Positions 21,957 through 33,230 of a DNA stretch of 64,000 nucleotides are shown piece by piece. Within the stretch, counting starts at the first letter, position 1, and every line of letters begins with the position of its first letter. Source of the stretch: Ectobius pallidus (taxonomy: Eukaryota; Arthropoda; Insecta; Blattodea; Ectobiidae); NCBI GenBank assembly GCA_964059195.1, contig CAXKWD010000009.1, positions 44,487,160 through 44,551,159 on the forward strand, in the 5' to 3' direction. Below the pieces are notes generated by a model. That model saw only the letters and a program-made list of their open reading frames with translations, had not been told where the DNA came from and made no database searches. Made by a program: the position numbers and the translations under genes.

Positions 21957-22965
21957 CAACAAATTTAAGCCAACACGTTTCTTTATGATAATCAGAAACT
22001 TTACCAGGATTTTTCGCAAAACACGGTAGCCCACTTCATCACATGACAACAAATATAAGCCAACAACTTTTCAAATTTTGGTTCACATGAAAAACATTCC
22101 TTACCATGGACGCAACAGCATTTAAATGCCGTAATATATCCCTTCTCATAGTCTACTTCTGCCGTGAAGTTGCTGGCAGCAGCTCCAGTTCAATGTTTCT
22201 GGCTTGGATTGAAATTTCCTCGTATTATCATTTATATTTTCACAAGCTTTTCATAAATACTAGATGGTATGCAATATTGTTTACAAACAAGGGACTCATA
22301 TAATCATTATGCAATACTACTACATTTGGTATTGGTACGTACGGTCATTGTTGTTTTATGATGCAGACGGCCATGAGAATATAACTTTAGCTGACTGGCT
22401 TTCATTATAATTAATTATACGGTATTTTGTTTTATTTCATATAATTTATATAGCTTTCACTAAAAAATATTGTATGCACCACGTACGCAAAAACTTTAGC
22501 GGACTCATCCAGTATTTCAGCCTCGGCTTTCGCCTTGGCCGCTATAGAACTACTAGATTCGTCCGCTAAAGCGTTATTTTGCGTACTTGATACACATATA
22601 GCTAATATCTGCATAGGCATAAGATAAATATAAAGGGGATGGTTTATAAATTGAATTAATTATATAGTTTGTTATTAATTTATTTGAAGAAGTAACGAGT
22701 AGGGGAACTCCGTGTAATTTGAACTGCTTAACTTCAGACGACATAAAATCATTCACTGTACTCAAAATTCTCAAAAAAATTTATATGTATATTGGTATAC
22801 TATATAGACTAGTTTAGCAAAAATAAATTATAAAAATATTAACAGAAATTGTTTTAAAATAATGTTTATAGCAAAATGTGTGTCCGTGTAATTTGGACTG
22901 ATGTGTAATTTGGGCGTGGAAGGTGTGTAATTTGGTCTGGTACACACAAACACTTAAAATATACT

Positions 22966-23851
22966 TTTTAGTACACGCTCTCTAAAACAGCTGCTTATTG
23001 GACTGGTAACAAGAAGAAAAATTGAATTTTAGCAACCAAGGCCGCTAAAATTGCATAGAAGTGCATTCAAACTGCACTCAATTTGCAGTTTTATCGGCCT
23101 TGTCCTTTAAAGTCGTCAGGGCAACTATAAACAAGACCCAGATGGCATTGACCAGTCACACCAACTTTAACATGGATTTACACATATAATTGGTCATAAA
23201 ACAACAAATTTAAGCCAACACGTTTCTTTATGACAATCAGAAACTTTACCAGTGGATTATTCGCAAATCACGGTAGCCCACTTCATCATATAACAACAAA
23301 TATAAGCCAACAACTTTTCACATCTTGGTTCACATGAAAAACATTCCTTACCATTGATGCAAGAGCATTTAAATGCCGTAATATACCCTTCTCATAGTCT
23401 ACTTCTGCCGTGAAGTTGCTGGCAGAAGCTCCAATTCAATGCTTCTGGCTTTGATTGAAATTTCCTCGGTATTATTATTTATATTTTCACAAGCTTTTCA
23501 TAAATACTAGTTGTATGCAATATTGTTTACAAACAAGGGACTCATATATTATGCATCTATACTACCACATTTGATATTGGTACGTACGGTCATTGTTGTT
23601 TTATGATTCAGACGGCCATGAGAATATAACTTTAACAAATGGCTGACTGCCTTTCATTTTAATTAATTATATGGTATTTTTGCCTTATTTCATATAATTG
23701 TATAGAGCTTTTACTAAAAAATATTGTATGCACCACGTACGCAAAAACTTTAGCGGACTCAACCAGTATTTCAGCCTTGGCTTTCGCCTTGGCCGCTATA
23801 CTAGATTCGTCCGCTAAAGCGTTATTTTGCGTACTTGATACATAAATAGCT
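22966..23851. repeat. repeat 'Y', copy B (uninterrupted)
   Basis: Direct copy of 21355-22603, with the intact ACAACAAATTTAAGCC site where copy A has the SINE. The terminal stem-loop arms are at 23737-23758 and 23809-23834. It lies inside the TA-flanked element 22702-24706. Confidence 0.88.
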
Positions 23852-24097
23852 GTTACGCTATTCATTAATGGTATTCCTAACGATATAGTGAAATACTACG
23901 TTATTTAGGTCACTTTTCACATTTTGTACAATAATACAAAACAGACATCGCTGTTTTCGGCGCAGAGTGCCACATGAACGTCCCTACAACGGGAGAAGTT
24001 AAACTAAGGAAAAGAAAGGATTATTATTAACATTGTTACAATAATACGAATATTAATCGTCATGTTCACATACATTGATAGTGGTAGGGACCATGAT

Positions 24098-24215
24098 CAT
24101 AACAATAATATTAATAATAATAATATGTTTAATGGCAATAATGATAATAATAATATTAATAATAATAGGCCAGATAATAATAGTAATAATAATAATAATA
24201 ATAATGTAAATGAAG
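24098..24215. repeat. imperfect AAT microsatellite
   Basis: A broken array of AAT/GAT/AAC trinucleotides. It produces a meaningless asparagine-rich open frame on the plus strand. Confidence 0.95.
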
Positions 24216-24708
24216 TTGATGATAATGTTAAAATAATTAAGTTCATTTTACTAAATATTTATTTTTATTATCAGTTTATATACGTTATCGGTTACAACGG
24301 TCCAAAATACACACTCAGAAGTAGTCCAAATTACACACCGTGCCAAGATTACTTAAAAAATTAATATCATGAAAACTACTATACATGAAATAATTATATT
24401 TTAGCTGAACTTATCTTGGTATTCGTTGCAACACTTGTATGCGAATTTCTCTTCAGAAACGAATATCCGCTTCTCAACACTCTGTTTCACAATGAAACAA
24501 GATGTGGGCAATAGGAATGTGGGCAATAACCTTATTTTCTTCTTCCCTTCTCGACCGAGGGTGTTAGAGCAATACAACTTCCGAGGGTAAAGCTGTCCTT
24601 GGCTGTCTTGCAAATCTGGTCAAAAACAGGGGGTGACCAAACTTGCACATATCATAATTCACAGCGGTCCATTTTACACACTGCTCCAAAATACACGACC
24701 TTCCCCTA

Positions 24709-27105
24709 ATCTTATTTTTATTATCAATGGCAGTAGTGAAGTCCGTGTTATCCCCCATTCCGTAATTTCGTATTGGAATATTAATTCAAGCAAAATATCT
24801 GTCAAGACGAATATAACACATCTATTCACAACAATATCTAGAAACAGATCACATTAATACATTTTTACAAAGGTGTACTAGTAATATCCTAAATAGCCGG
24901 TTTCCGGTTAAAGCATGCATAAATAGCCTAAATAGTAAGTTAATACAATAATAATAACCCAAGAAATGTAGTAAATGTAGGTTAGTATATTTTCGTGATC
25001 AAATTGAAATGCAAAAGAAGTATTTAGATTCAGTGGTACCAAGGTCCATAACAGAATCTTCACCTAATGAATGGCATATCATAATGGCCAAATCATAAAC
25101 TGACTTGAGTAATTTGCTCTGTCTAGTACGATTTCTTTTCCTGGCTTCGGAATTCTAAACGAAATTATAACTTGAAACATGTTTTAGAAACAGACGTACG
25201 TGTCTACGGTATTATACTTCATGACTTTGGTGTGGCGATTCTGATGAGTGATAAGCGAAAGAAAAGAAGTACATATATCGACGCCATCTTAAGAGTCGCG
25301 ACCGGGCCGAGAGGGTCGCAATAAATTCCACGCGGAACGAACGCACTTGAGGCTAAGATTTTCCACGCAATTTGATGGTGAGAATTTCTCCCCTCTTCCC
25401 GTATCTCAGGGTTGACCAAGTTCTAAAAATTGCTTTAAAAATATATTTATCTAAATATCGCTTCATTTAGGAAAATCCTATCTTATGTCGAATTACAGAA
25501 AACTTCTTAGAAAGGTTCTTTGCCATTGATTCTGGTGAACTAAAAGGGCACTAGGATCACAGGTTGTATTCACCCTAGTAAAAATAAATGAAACAGCACA
25601 TATTGAATGGCCCAATTTTGTTTGATCACTTTAACTTGGAAGGTTAGACTAAGGAGAACTCTTACATTAACCATTAACTGCAGTTCGAATCTCCCTTATG
25701 TACTGAGCTGGGTAGTTCAAAAAATGAAAGCGCCATTCATGGAATAATTCCGTAAGACGAACACAAGGTGACCGATATGATTGTCGTTGTTTGCATGCCG
25801 AACATAATTTCCTTACACCCCTCTGAATTGTGATGGTTATCAAGCTTGCCTCCAGTCCCAAATTTCGCAAACCAATACTTTGCTAAGTGGATGGTTGTTT
25901 CGGGTGTCAGAATGTCTTCGGAGAGCAAAGAGCTCGTTCCACATTATAAATTTACGTCACATTGAAGAATCCTTACACTGAAAGATCATTCTAGGTGAAC
26001 CAGCGGTTAGTACTGCTAATTACTGATCCGGAGACCAGGGTACGGTCTCTTTAGGTTCTATGATTGTTCTAAGGGTGGGATATCTACGACAGGCTTCCTT
26101 CAGCTTCTGGAGAGCTAGTGTACGTAATAATGAAGTAGTCTTCCCGTTAAAATAAAGTCCTAACATACGGCATGCTTACCATATGCTCACAACTCTGATA
26201 TGTACCGATGAAGTCATAGGATTGAGGTAGATGATGGTCACTTTATCTCCCAGAATCTAGCACCACTGAGTTTGGTTCTTTTGTCTTTTCTTTCCTTGGC
26301 ATTTTATAGGCGGTGTGCAGGAACGTAGCCAGGGAAGAGCCCGAGGGGCTCGGCTTCCTCAAATGATAAAGAAAAATTAAAAAATGCAACGATTGAATAG
26401 GTAAATCTTTTAAGTTTTAAAATAGAATTGCTAAATTTAAAATTTGTACAGTTCAGTGTTGAGTACAGTTGAGTTTTCATACACAAAGGTTCTTTTGTCT
26501 TTTTACATTTTATAGTTTTTAACATTAAGGATCATATTATTAAAACTTTTGGCGTTAAAATGTATCATTGGATAAGCCCATTACCCAATTTATTTTCTGT
26601 TCGACCACACTGTAATACAGTTATTAAGTGTGACGTAACGGTATCATGATGATACTGTTTTCCAAACTGATCTTCATTATGACATCGGTGTGGTATCGAT
26701 TATTATCGAACACGGAACGATCTTGAGACGTTGAGGGTAGCAGCTGAAACTGCTTAATAAATAGCCTGCATTTGAAATGAAATCAAAAGTATTTCTTAAG
26801 CTAAATGTATAATAATGCATAATTGTGTAACCCCTTTTCATTTCACTAAATTACAATGTATTTGTCATTTATAAATAAAGTATTTTATTACCCTTATGGC
26901 ATGTTATATTAGATTAACGGTGTTCTTTAAGAATTTCAAAATTAAGCCTTCAAATTTCATTTTAATGGCTTTTTTTAATAAAGTTGTTATTTTAGAACAA
27001 TGATAAGCGTGGTATGTGTTAAAAAATTAAGTTTGAAGGCTTAATTTTTTTTTAAAGTTTGTGGTGTACCCCCAGACCGTCCGGTCAACCTTGTACAACC
27101 CACAC
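24709..27105. other. no gene recognised; one solo TIR-like end
   Basis: No coding region supported. A hAT-like terminus, CAGGAACGTAGCCAGG, begins near 26318 and is followed by a small GAGCCC/GGCTC hairpin, but no partner end was found. An inverted repeat of about 19 bp (AAATTAAGCCTTCAAA) pairs 26938-26956 with 27026-27046. Confidence 0.55.
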
Positions 27106-27173
27106 TATACCGTGTGACCGTAAAGTCATAATGTAGAAGACTTTGCACCATGACTTTACGGACACACGGTATA
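27106..27173. repeat. 68-nt near-perfect hairpin
   Basis: The 24-nt arms (27106-27129 and 27150-27173) pair with one mismatch. The 5' arm starts TATACCGTGTGACCG and the 3' arm ends GGACACACGGTATA, around a 20-nt loop. Size and pairing resemble a microRNA precursor, but TA-bounded palindromes of this kind are also typical of minimal MITEs. The sequence alone does not decide. Confidence 0.85.
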
Positions 27174-28391
27174 AGCAGAAACAGGAGATATTCCTATAAT
27201 CGTGTTGCGAGTAATTTGTGTCTGAAGACTTCTACGAACATTACATGCTAATGGTGCATCGATATTCTTCATTACTATTTATATACCGTACATATTGGAC
27301 GAAGAATATGCTATGGGTTAGGCCTATATAAATTTATTCACACATCTTCAGTAAGTGAATTGATTTTATTTCATACAATAGCTGGTTAGCTAACTTCATT
27401 AGATTGTACTGTTTTGTTTCTAGCATCAATATCTCTTGAGTAAACATTAAGTTATAGTGTATAATATATTTTGCTGCATTTTTGGAAACATAAGTGTTCT
27501 TTTTCGTTATATTTTGCGTATTTCTAGGAACAAACTGACTTTATGTCTCAATTTTATAGGTTCTAAAAAATATTTCAACCTAAAACTGAGCCTTTTTGTT
27601 TTACTTTTTTCTGTGAAAACACCATGGGGGGGGGGGGGTCGCCATATACTAGCTATTATGCCCCTATCGTATAATTATTATTATTATATATATAGGCTAT
27701 AACTACTGTATATTATTAACAACCATAGAAGATTTGACACCAAAATATTGCAGTTATTTGACTATGAATTTCATAATATAATGAGCCATTGATCCCTCCC
27801 ATGGAATATGAAATCAATCTGGCCTCCTTGAGCATTTTACTGAATAAGGCAGTACGACTGGAACTTCATGACAGGAACCATCAAGGAAGACAGCTAGGTA
27901 TTGCGAATTTGCTGCGGCTGTCTCGAAACGACATGATTATGCATGGAAGTCTATTTAAAGACGTGCAATTGCATAGCACGTGTGGCCGGGCAATATTTTT
28001 GCCTCAATTCGCCACAGCTTGGGGAGACTTGTCGCGAGTTCAGCGTGAGAGTTCAGAGAGCAGTCGAATTCACTTGAACAGGGCTATCCAAATTCGGTGA
28101 AGAAACTCGTGCTTTTCAGAACTTATGCTCCGGTGTACTGACTGCCAGTTAATCCCAACATTTTTTATACGTGAGTTCAACCTAAGAATTAAGGGCTAAA
28201 CTCGAGAATTTTTGACCTCGTATCAGCTGGGCAGTACCAAGTGCACATTGTCGCTACATCACAAACATGACTACGTGCAGACTTAATCGGCAGATGCTAG
28301 AGTAGTCTAGGGATTAAAGACAAATTTTCGTTGTGTTGCTTAAAATGGGATAATACGATGGTAATTATAACGTATTTTTGGATTCAGTATA
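27174..28391. other. no gene recognised; G-run and unassigned open frame
   Basis: A G-run of about 12 starts at 27626. A TTA/TA-rich run lies near 27675. The open frame 27789-28100 (103 codons) has near-normal amino acid composition, but I recognise no domain, promoter or splice context and would not call it a gene. Confidence 0.5.
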
Positions 28392-28399
28392 GGGATGAA

Positions 28400-28583
28400 C
28401 AGTGGCGGACGCAGAAATTTTTTTCGGGGGGATTTGAATAGGTAGAAAGAATACTGAAAAAAATTAATCAACTTACATATAAAATTAGTTTATAAAACTG
28501 GCCACTTAGAGTACATTATATAGCCTTTTTTCAAATTTCGGGGGGGGGGGATGTAACCCCTACCCCCCCTGCGTCCGCCACTG
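28400..28583. mobile_element. 184-bp hAT MITE
   Basis: The ends CAGTGGCGGACGCAG and CTGCGTCCGCCACTG are a perfect 15-bp inverted repeat. The exact 8-bp duplication GGGATGAA flanks it at 28392-28399 and 28584-28591. The interior is AT-rich with G/C runs next to the TIRs. It is non-coding and depends on a hAT transposase encoded elsewhere. Confidence 0.97.
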
Positions 28584-28591
28584 GGGATGAA

Positions 28592-29454
28592 ATCAGTCTT
28601 AGTAGCAGTTACCGGTACCAAAAGAAATGATTAAAACAAAGGCATTGAACTTCATAGTCTAATGAAGATCTGCGAAAGGTATGGGAGGAAGCAAAGCAAC
28701 TGCATTGAAATAAGTAGTGGCAACGTTATTTATAACTTTTTTATGGAATCAAATAAATTGAAGGGTTTCTTACAACAACAGCCCCTGTCCAAAATTTACA
28801 AAACTTAAGATATTGACACCATCTATACACACGATGGTGAAATACATGAATGTGATATTAGGCATGCTACTTCTTATTATTTATTTATTTATTTGTTTAT
28901 TTATTCTATATCCAAGGACTATAAACCCTATTTTATCCTTGGTTATATTAGGGTTGCATTTTGCCATTTATATCTCATAGAGCCATAGATCTTTGTATGT
29001 ATATACAAAGATGTCTGGCTCTATGAGAGATATAAATGTATATAATTATAATATATCTTTATGCAGCTCTTGCACGTGTAGTTGTGGAAGAAAACTGAGA
29101 AACCCTATCTGATTTGGAAAAGATAACACAAATTATGTAACATTAAACAGAACTAATTCAATAACAGCTAAGGATAACAATATAAAAATACAACTAATTA
29201 CTCGTATGTACCAAGAATACTGTAGCAACGACTACTTATTATTAAGGGTTCAGAAATTTTAAGGTGCATATCAATATTTTAAAATTTTAAAGTATATTTC
29301 TTTATAAATGCTTTTTATAAATGAATTGAAATACTGGAAAGATATTTTCTTTGAGAGTATCATTGTAAGTGAGATTGAATGGTCGTTTTCTTGTTCTGCT
29401 CAGTAATAACACAAACTGGTATCTTTCCTGCCAAAAGAATGAATACTTAAACAA
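28592..29454. other. no gene recognised; ATTT run and hairpin
   Basis: Non-coding. It contains an ATTT microsatellite at about 28873-28905 and the hairpin listed separately at 28966-29037. Confidence 0.6.
28966..29037. repeat. 72-nt hairpin with 4-nt loop
   Basis: The left arm ATTTATATCTCATAGAGCCA.. pairs with the right arm ..TGGCTCTATGAGAGATATAAAT around TCTTTGTAT/ATACAAAGA. There is one small bulge and two mismatches. It is flanked by ordinary AT-rich DNA with no TA or longer target duplication. It could be a microRNA-like or MITE-derived stem. Confidence 0.8.
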
Positions 29455-29890
29455 TTAATTTTGCACTGTTTGGCTGCCCTCTCCACATTCAAATGCATCA
29501 TAATTCTGAATTTGAAATCTATGTAAAATATGTGAAAAGTTACCATGACCTGTCAAAAAATGTATGAGTACAAAATTTGGGGTCATGTCCTTACAAATTA
29601 ATATTTCCTAGACGGTGGGGAAGAACAAAGTTTATGTTACAGAAGCCTTGTTACATGCAAACCATTGACGATTCCATTTGTTATGGGTATCCTCTTTTAA
29701 AAATGCATTTTAAAAATATAATTATAATTATGTCAGTGGGACAGTTGAAACAGCAGCCAGTTTTGCCAGTTCATCGGCACGTTCTTTGGCTTGAATGTCA
29801 ATGTGATCTGCAACCCATTATAAGCATAATATGCGATTTTCACTATTATCTAATAAAGTTCTAACTTCATGTGCTACTGTTACCAAGTAT
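29455..29890 (-). pseudogene. LINE ORF2 relic: RNase H and cysteine-rich tail
   Basis: On the minus strand, near 29870 to 29745, the frame reads RILCL, then a stop, then WVADHIDIQAKERADELAKLAA. The NERADELAKLAA-like block is characteristic of RNase H domains of R1/LOA/I-type LINEs. Further on, at about 29580-29455, it reads PNFVLIHFLTGHGNFSHILHRF followed by FECGEGSQTVQ, the LTGHG..LHRF and CGE blocks that follow RNase H in such elements. Stops and shifts are numerous. No RT was found upstream, so it is an isolated fragment. Confidence 0.75.
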
Positions 29891-30963
29891 AACTTATCAT
29901 GATTGCTTGTAGTGCTAGCGTATGTTTTCAGTTTGTTTCCTTCATCCATAAACGTTGCATAGTCCTTATCAAGAACTTAATGTAGCTGAGGAGTTTTACG
30001 AGATTAGTAGCCCTAATAGGAGCATTTCTCATAGTTTATTAGTAATTTTCATTAGCATTAGATGACTAAAATAAGGAACACAGCATACAGCATAATTTTA
30101 TATTAACTGAACTCATAGGTTTTGACTGAAGTTATTAACAGGAAATCGAATATTGTATGCAGGTTTTTTATTCTTTTAACTGAAATCTTGTATGCAGGTT
30201 TTTTATTCATTTAACTGAAATATGTGGGAAAAAAAAGTCGTAGCGCAAACAGATTATCACTTTGTGAAGATTCCATACAATGCATTAAAAGCATATTACT
30301 AGTACTACTTTCTAACCCGTACAAGACTGAACTGAGAAAAGTTATATTTATCACTATTAGAACTAGTGAAGCTGTCTAGAACACACCCAGTGAATGCGTG
30401 GAGGAGCATAAAGAAGGCACAGCGAGAAGGGAGTTGTGTATTATGTAAAGGCTTGTCAGATCTGAGACTCACTAGCGTTTTCAAATTGCTGTGCTTGTTG
30501 CTAGCAGCTTCATTAATTTTGTCCACAATTTGAGACCGACGTGAGAGTTAGCATCCTCCCCTTTTCCCCTCCTCTCGCATCCCCCTTCACCAGAAAGCTT
30601 GGATTCCTTCGCTTTCTGCAGTAGGGTGGAAACAGCACGACATTTCTATTAACTTCAGTCTATGTAAAGTTACACACTATTTTATATTGTCCTCTTACAC
30701 CACTCATGAATACATAACTTACGTATATTTTAAAATCTCACTTGCTTCTTTTTATATGTTAGCATGAATGAATTGCTTGTGCCTTCATACAGTAGGCTGA
30801 AAACCAGGGATCTTTGTAATAAGGGATGCAGTATTTTTTACTTATTCCTACGAGCGCAATGTTTTAAACCTAAAAATTCTCATTCATTTCTCTCCTACAG
30901 TGTATGATAAACCACGTTCCAAATAACGAGCAAATTCAGAAGTTTTTATGTTATTCATTACTG
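29891..30963. other. no gene recognised; 36-bp direct repeat
   Basis: Two copies of a roughly 36-bp unit (TGTATGCAGGTTTTTTATTC..) lie at about 30153-30224. Nothing else is supported. A 73-codon minus-strand frame at 30305-30526 has no recognisable motif. Confidence 0.55.
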
Positions 30964-31021
30964 TATAGGGCAATTCTCTGAGTGACGCACGGACATTTGC
31001 AGGCATTCAAATGGCTTGATT

Positions 31022-31951
31022 AAATGTCAATGGGAAGCCCCTTTACAACATATTTCTATAGCTAATAAACTGTCATACTGTGACGATCCACGTTTTACAA
31101 GGTGTTTCAATTTTGATGAAGAACTTCAAACAAGCCTTACTCGCCTGAAAATAACAAATAATTTTGAAGCATTTCGAAAACAAAAAATGCTTCGTAAACA
31201 TCTTAGGCAAATGTCCTTTGAAGAATGGTCTTCTATGCCATGGCAAGGAGTTGGAGTAGTTCACTTTTCTGAATTTCTACTAGCGAATAACTTCATGACT
31301 ACTAGATTAAGTTTAACTTCTTCTGAGTGGACATCTTTGTTGAAATTGAATGTAAATTATGCAAATCTGAGAGGCGTCCCAGGAAATAATGGAGGATTGG
31401 ATGGTACAACCCTTTGCAGAAGATGCGTTAAGGAGACTGAAACACCGAGTCATGTACTCGGGTCCTGTCCATTCAACTCTCTACTTATTACCCGTAGACA
31501 TCATAAGATCAAACATATCCTCACTGATTTGTTGCATGATAAGACCTTTGACTGTTTCGAAGAAGTTCATGCTATTGATGAAGCGGGATCCAGTCGATTT
31601 GCAGATATAGTGGCATTCAAAAAACACGATATAAAGGCCTACATCATGGACCCCACTGTGCGGTACGAAAATAATGATATAGACCCTGCTAAAAGAGTTG
31701 ATCAGGAGAAGAAAGAAATTTACAACAGCTGCATACCATTCTTTCAGCAAAAATATACATCTAGATATGGAAACCGCAATTACATCGTGCAAGGACTTCT
31801 ATTTGGAGCACGGGGTACCGTCTATCAGTTTGTAGCTGACTTCCTACAAAAACTTGGAATTGATAAGCGCCACCTGATAACTATCTCAGAAACTATCATA
31901 TCCGACTCTGTTGGAATAATACATCATCATATTTATGGGAACATACACTGA
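31022..31951 (+). CDS. R2-type LINE ORF, C-terminal: zinc knuckle and restriction-like endonuclease
   Basis: About 309 codons are open from the left junction to a TGA at 31949-31951. The frame carries a CX2CX8HX4C knuckle (LCRRCVKETETPSHVLGSC), then the endonuclease core: RFADIVAFKKHDIKAYIMDP (Asp of the PD-type motif, with Ala in place of Pro, and the second Asp) followed by VRYE. It then has the tail FGARGTVYQFVADF. In R2-like elements this domain nicks the target to prime reverse transcription. The RT part is missing because of 5' truncation, so the fragment is not autonomous and has no native start codon; the reading frame runs in from the target DNA. Clade (R2, R4 or NeSL) is not settled. 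Confidence 0.85.
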   Translation, partial: KCQWEAPLQHISIANKLSYCDDPRFTRCFNFDEELQTSLTRLKITNNFEAFRKQKMLRKHLRQMSFEEWSSMPWQGVGVVHFSEFLLANNFMTTRLSLTSSEWTSLLKLNVNYANLRGVPGNNGGLDGTTLCRRCVKETETPSHVLGSCPFNSLLITRRHHKIKHILTDLLHDKTFDCFEEVHAIDEAGSSRFADIVAFKKHDIKAYIMDPTVRYENNDIDPAKRVDQEKKEIYNSCIPFFQQKYTSRYGNRNYIVQGLLFGARGTVYQFVADFLQKLGIDKRHLITISETIISDSVGIIHHHIYGNIH

Positions 31952-32009
31952 ATCTCTACTTGTCAATTTAACACAAAACAAAAACAAAAATTGTTATCCA
32001 TTGGCCTTC
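31022..32009 (+). mobile_element. 5'-truncated R2-like LINE insertion with 11-bp target duplication
   Basis: ATGGCTTGATT is repeated exactly at 31011-31021 and 32010-32020, bounding 988 bp. The insert starts inside coding sequence and ends about 58 bp after the stop codon. The tail has an A-rich ACAAAACAAAAACAAAAAT block but no terminal poly-A. Truncation at the 5' end plus a target duplication is the hallmark of target-primed reverse transcription. An open frame through the whole coding part implies a young insertion. Confidence 0.85.
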
Positions 32010-32905
32010 ATGGCTTGATTGGTACGTTGTGTCTTAGGGCAACTTGTGTATTCAAGCAGCTTCATTTTTATAACAAAATATGATTTCTTCTTCATTTAGT
32101 ATATAAGGTAACTGCTGCCAGTCAGCTTTGATACCTTACTGACCAGTTGCTGTGTAATGTGTACGAGAAAGAAAAATCTAACTTTATAATAACATACAGA
32201 AAAAAAGATAAAAACTCTCTGTGATGCACGGTACTCAGAAAAACTACTCTCAGTCACATTGCTTGTTTTGATCCACATATTCTGTGAATTGAGAAGGGTC
32301 AGGGAAATTATTTTCATGGATTCACTTCTTATAGTAAATGTTCTTCTTATTTCAGTAATTGTCTATGTTCACCTCATTATGTTGAATTTTTAATTAATTT
32401 TTGTGTTGTGATGCACGGGACATTCTTTTGCTTCAATTTTCCAGCACGTATTTTAATGACAAAATATATTCTCTCCCTTATTGTCTGTTTGGTTTAGTGG
32501 ATATAGTGATTTCTACAAACGTTTCCTGCAATAAGCTTACATTTAAACTTGGGGAAGTATTTTTTAATATTGATTAAAAAATGTGTTAAATTTGTTTTAA
32601 AATACGTAGCTGTAACTGGTAAATTTCCACGAAAGGTGCCATTACATGACATTTATGTGCATATAAATGTGACATAACTCCTGTGGGACATGAACAGCAT
32701 GAACTCCTGTGGGACAAAATTCCGGCACACTTACGACGGTCACAGGCCTAAGTTACAGTGCATTCCCATCGTTAGATAACCATATACCAACCAACAAATC
32801 AACCTGAAGGATAATACAGGGAACTACAACCCGTTAACTTGGTTATGGTGATGTATGATGCCAAGAAGTATCCAGGAGAAATTTTAAGAAGAGTTTACAA
32901 TATTA

Positions 32906-33230
32906 CGAGGGTAATCGAAAAGTAACGCATATTTTTTTTTTTACAAAAAGTTTAATAGGTACAATTACAAACAAATGCACATACACGTTTTGCGTCAGGT
33001 GCAGAAGTGAAAACAGCAGTCCGCAGATGGCTATACTCCAACTGAACGGACTTCTATGAATAGGGTATTTTGAAACTGGTATCACGATGGGAGAAATGTG
33101 TTGAGAAACTTGTCGACTAAATAGAAAAATAGACAAAAGATGTCCCTTCATGTGTGCATTTGTTTGTAATTGTACCTATTAAACTTTTTGTAAAACAAAT
33201 TATTGTGCGTTACTTTTCCATCCACCCTCG
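32906..33230 (+). mobile_element. mariner MITE retaining the last codons of a transposase
   Basis: The ends CGAGGGTAATCGAAAAGTAA and complement CGAGGGTGGATGGAAAAGTAA form an inverted repeat of about 75 bp, including AAAGTTTAATAGGTACAATT. Inside, at about 33062-33130, the plus strand reads GILKLVSRWEKCVEKLVD, stop, IEK. This is the conserved end of mariner transposases. It is therefore an internal-deletion derivative of a mariner. The flanking TA duplication is not clear. Nested in the 30966-35328 element. Confidence 0.85.

Larger units (their letters stand above)
21355..22603. repeat. repeat 'Y', copy A (interrupted by a SINE)
   Basis: It matches 22966-23851 in the same orientation from TTTTTAGTACACG to CTTGATACA..ATAGCT. 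Without the SINE insertion (21593-21966) it is about 875 bp versus 886 bp in copy B. Features shared by both copies include a GC-rich palindrome (AAGTGCATT / AATGCACTT near 21450) and a terminal stem pairing GTACGC..CTTTAGCGGAC (22483-22504) with GTCCGCTAAAG..GCGTAC (22561-22586). No clear TIR or duplication was found, so its class is unknown. Confidence 0.85.
22702..24706. mobile_element. TA-flanked TIR element with GTGTAATTTGGAC phrases
   Basis: Left end GGGGAACTCCGTGTAATTTG and right complement GGGGAAGGTCGTGTATTTTG, with TA at 22700-22701 and 24707-24708. The phrase GTGTAATTTGGAC (variants) occurs near 22711, 22886, 22904 and 22925 pointing inwards from the left. It recurs inverted near 24298, 24322, 24665 and 24685 on the right. 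Repeat Y copy B and an AAT microsatellite lie inside. TA flanks and the architecture resemble the pogo-type element at 53130-55163, but no transposase is recognisable, so superfamily is inferred. Confidence 0.6.

Noticed and set aside
21775..22029. 84-codon frame containing MVAQLVRAS..DPGSNPG
   Set aside because: Spurious translation of a tRNA-like SINE head.
24062..24364. Asparagine-rich 100-codon frame
   Set aside because: Translation of an AAT microsatellite.
26304..26525. hAT MITE starting CAGGAACGTAGCCAGG
   Set aside because: Only one terminus visible; no partner end or duplication within a reasonable distance.
27789..28100. 103-codon frame with ordinary composition
   Set aside because: No recognisable domain, splice context or repeat partner; kept only as an unassigned note.
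30966..32009. R2-like coding sequence as the gene of the enclosing TIR element
   Set aside because: The exact 11-bp duplication shows it is a separate later LINE insertion.
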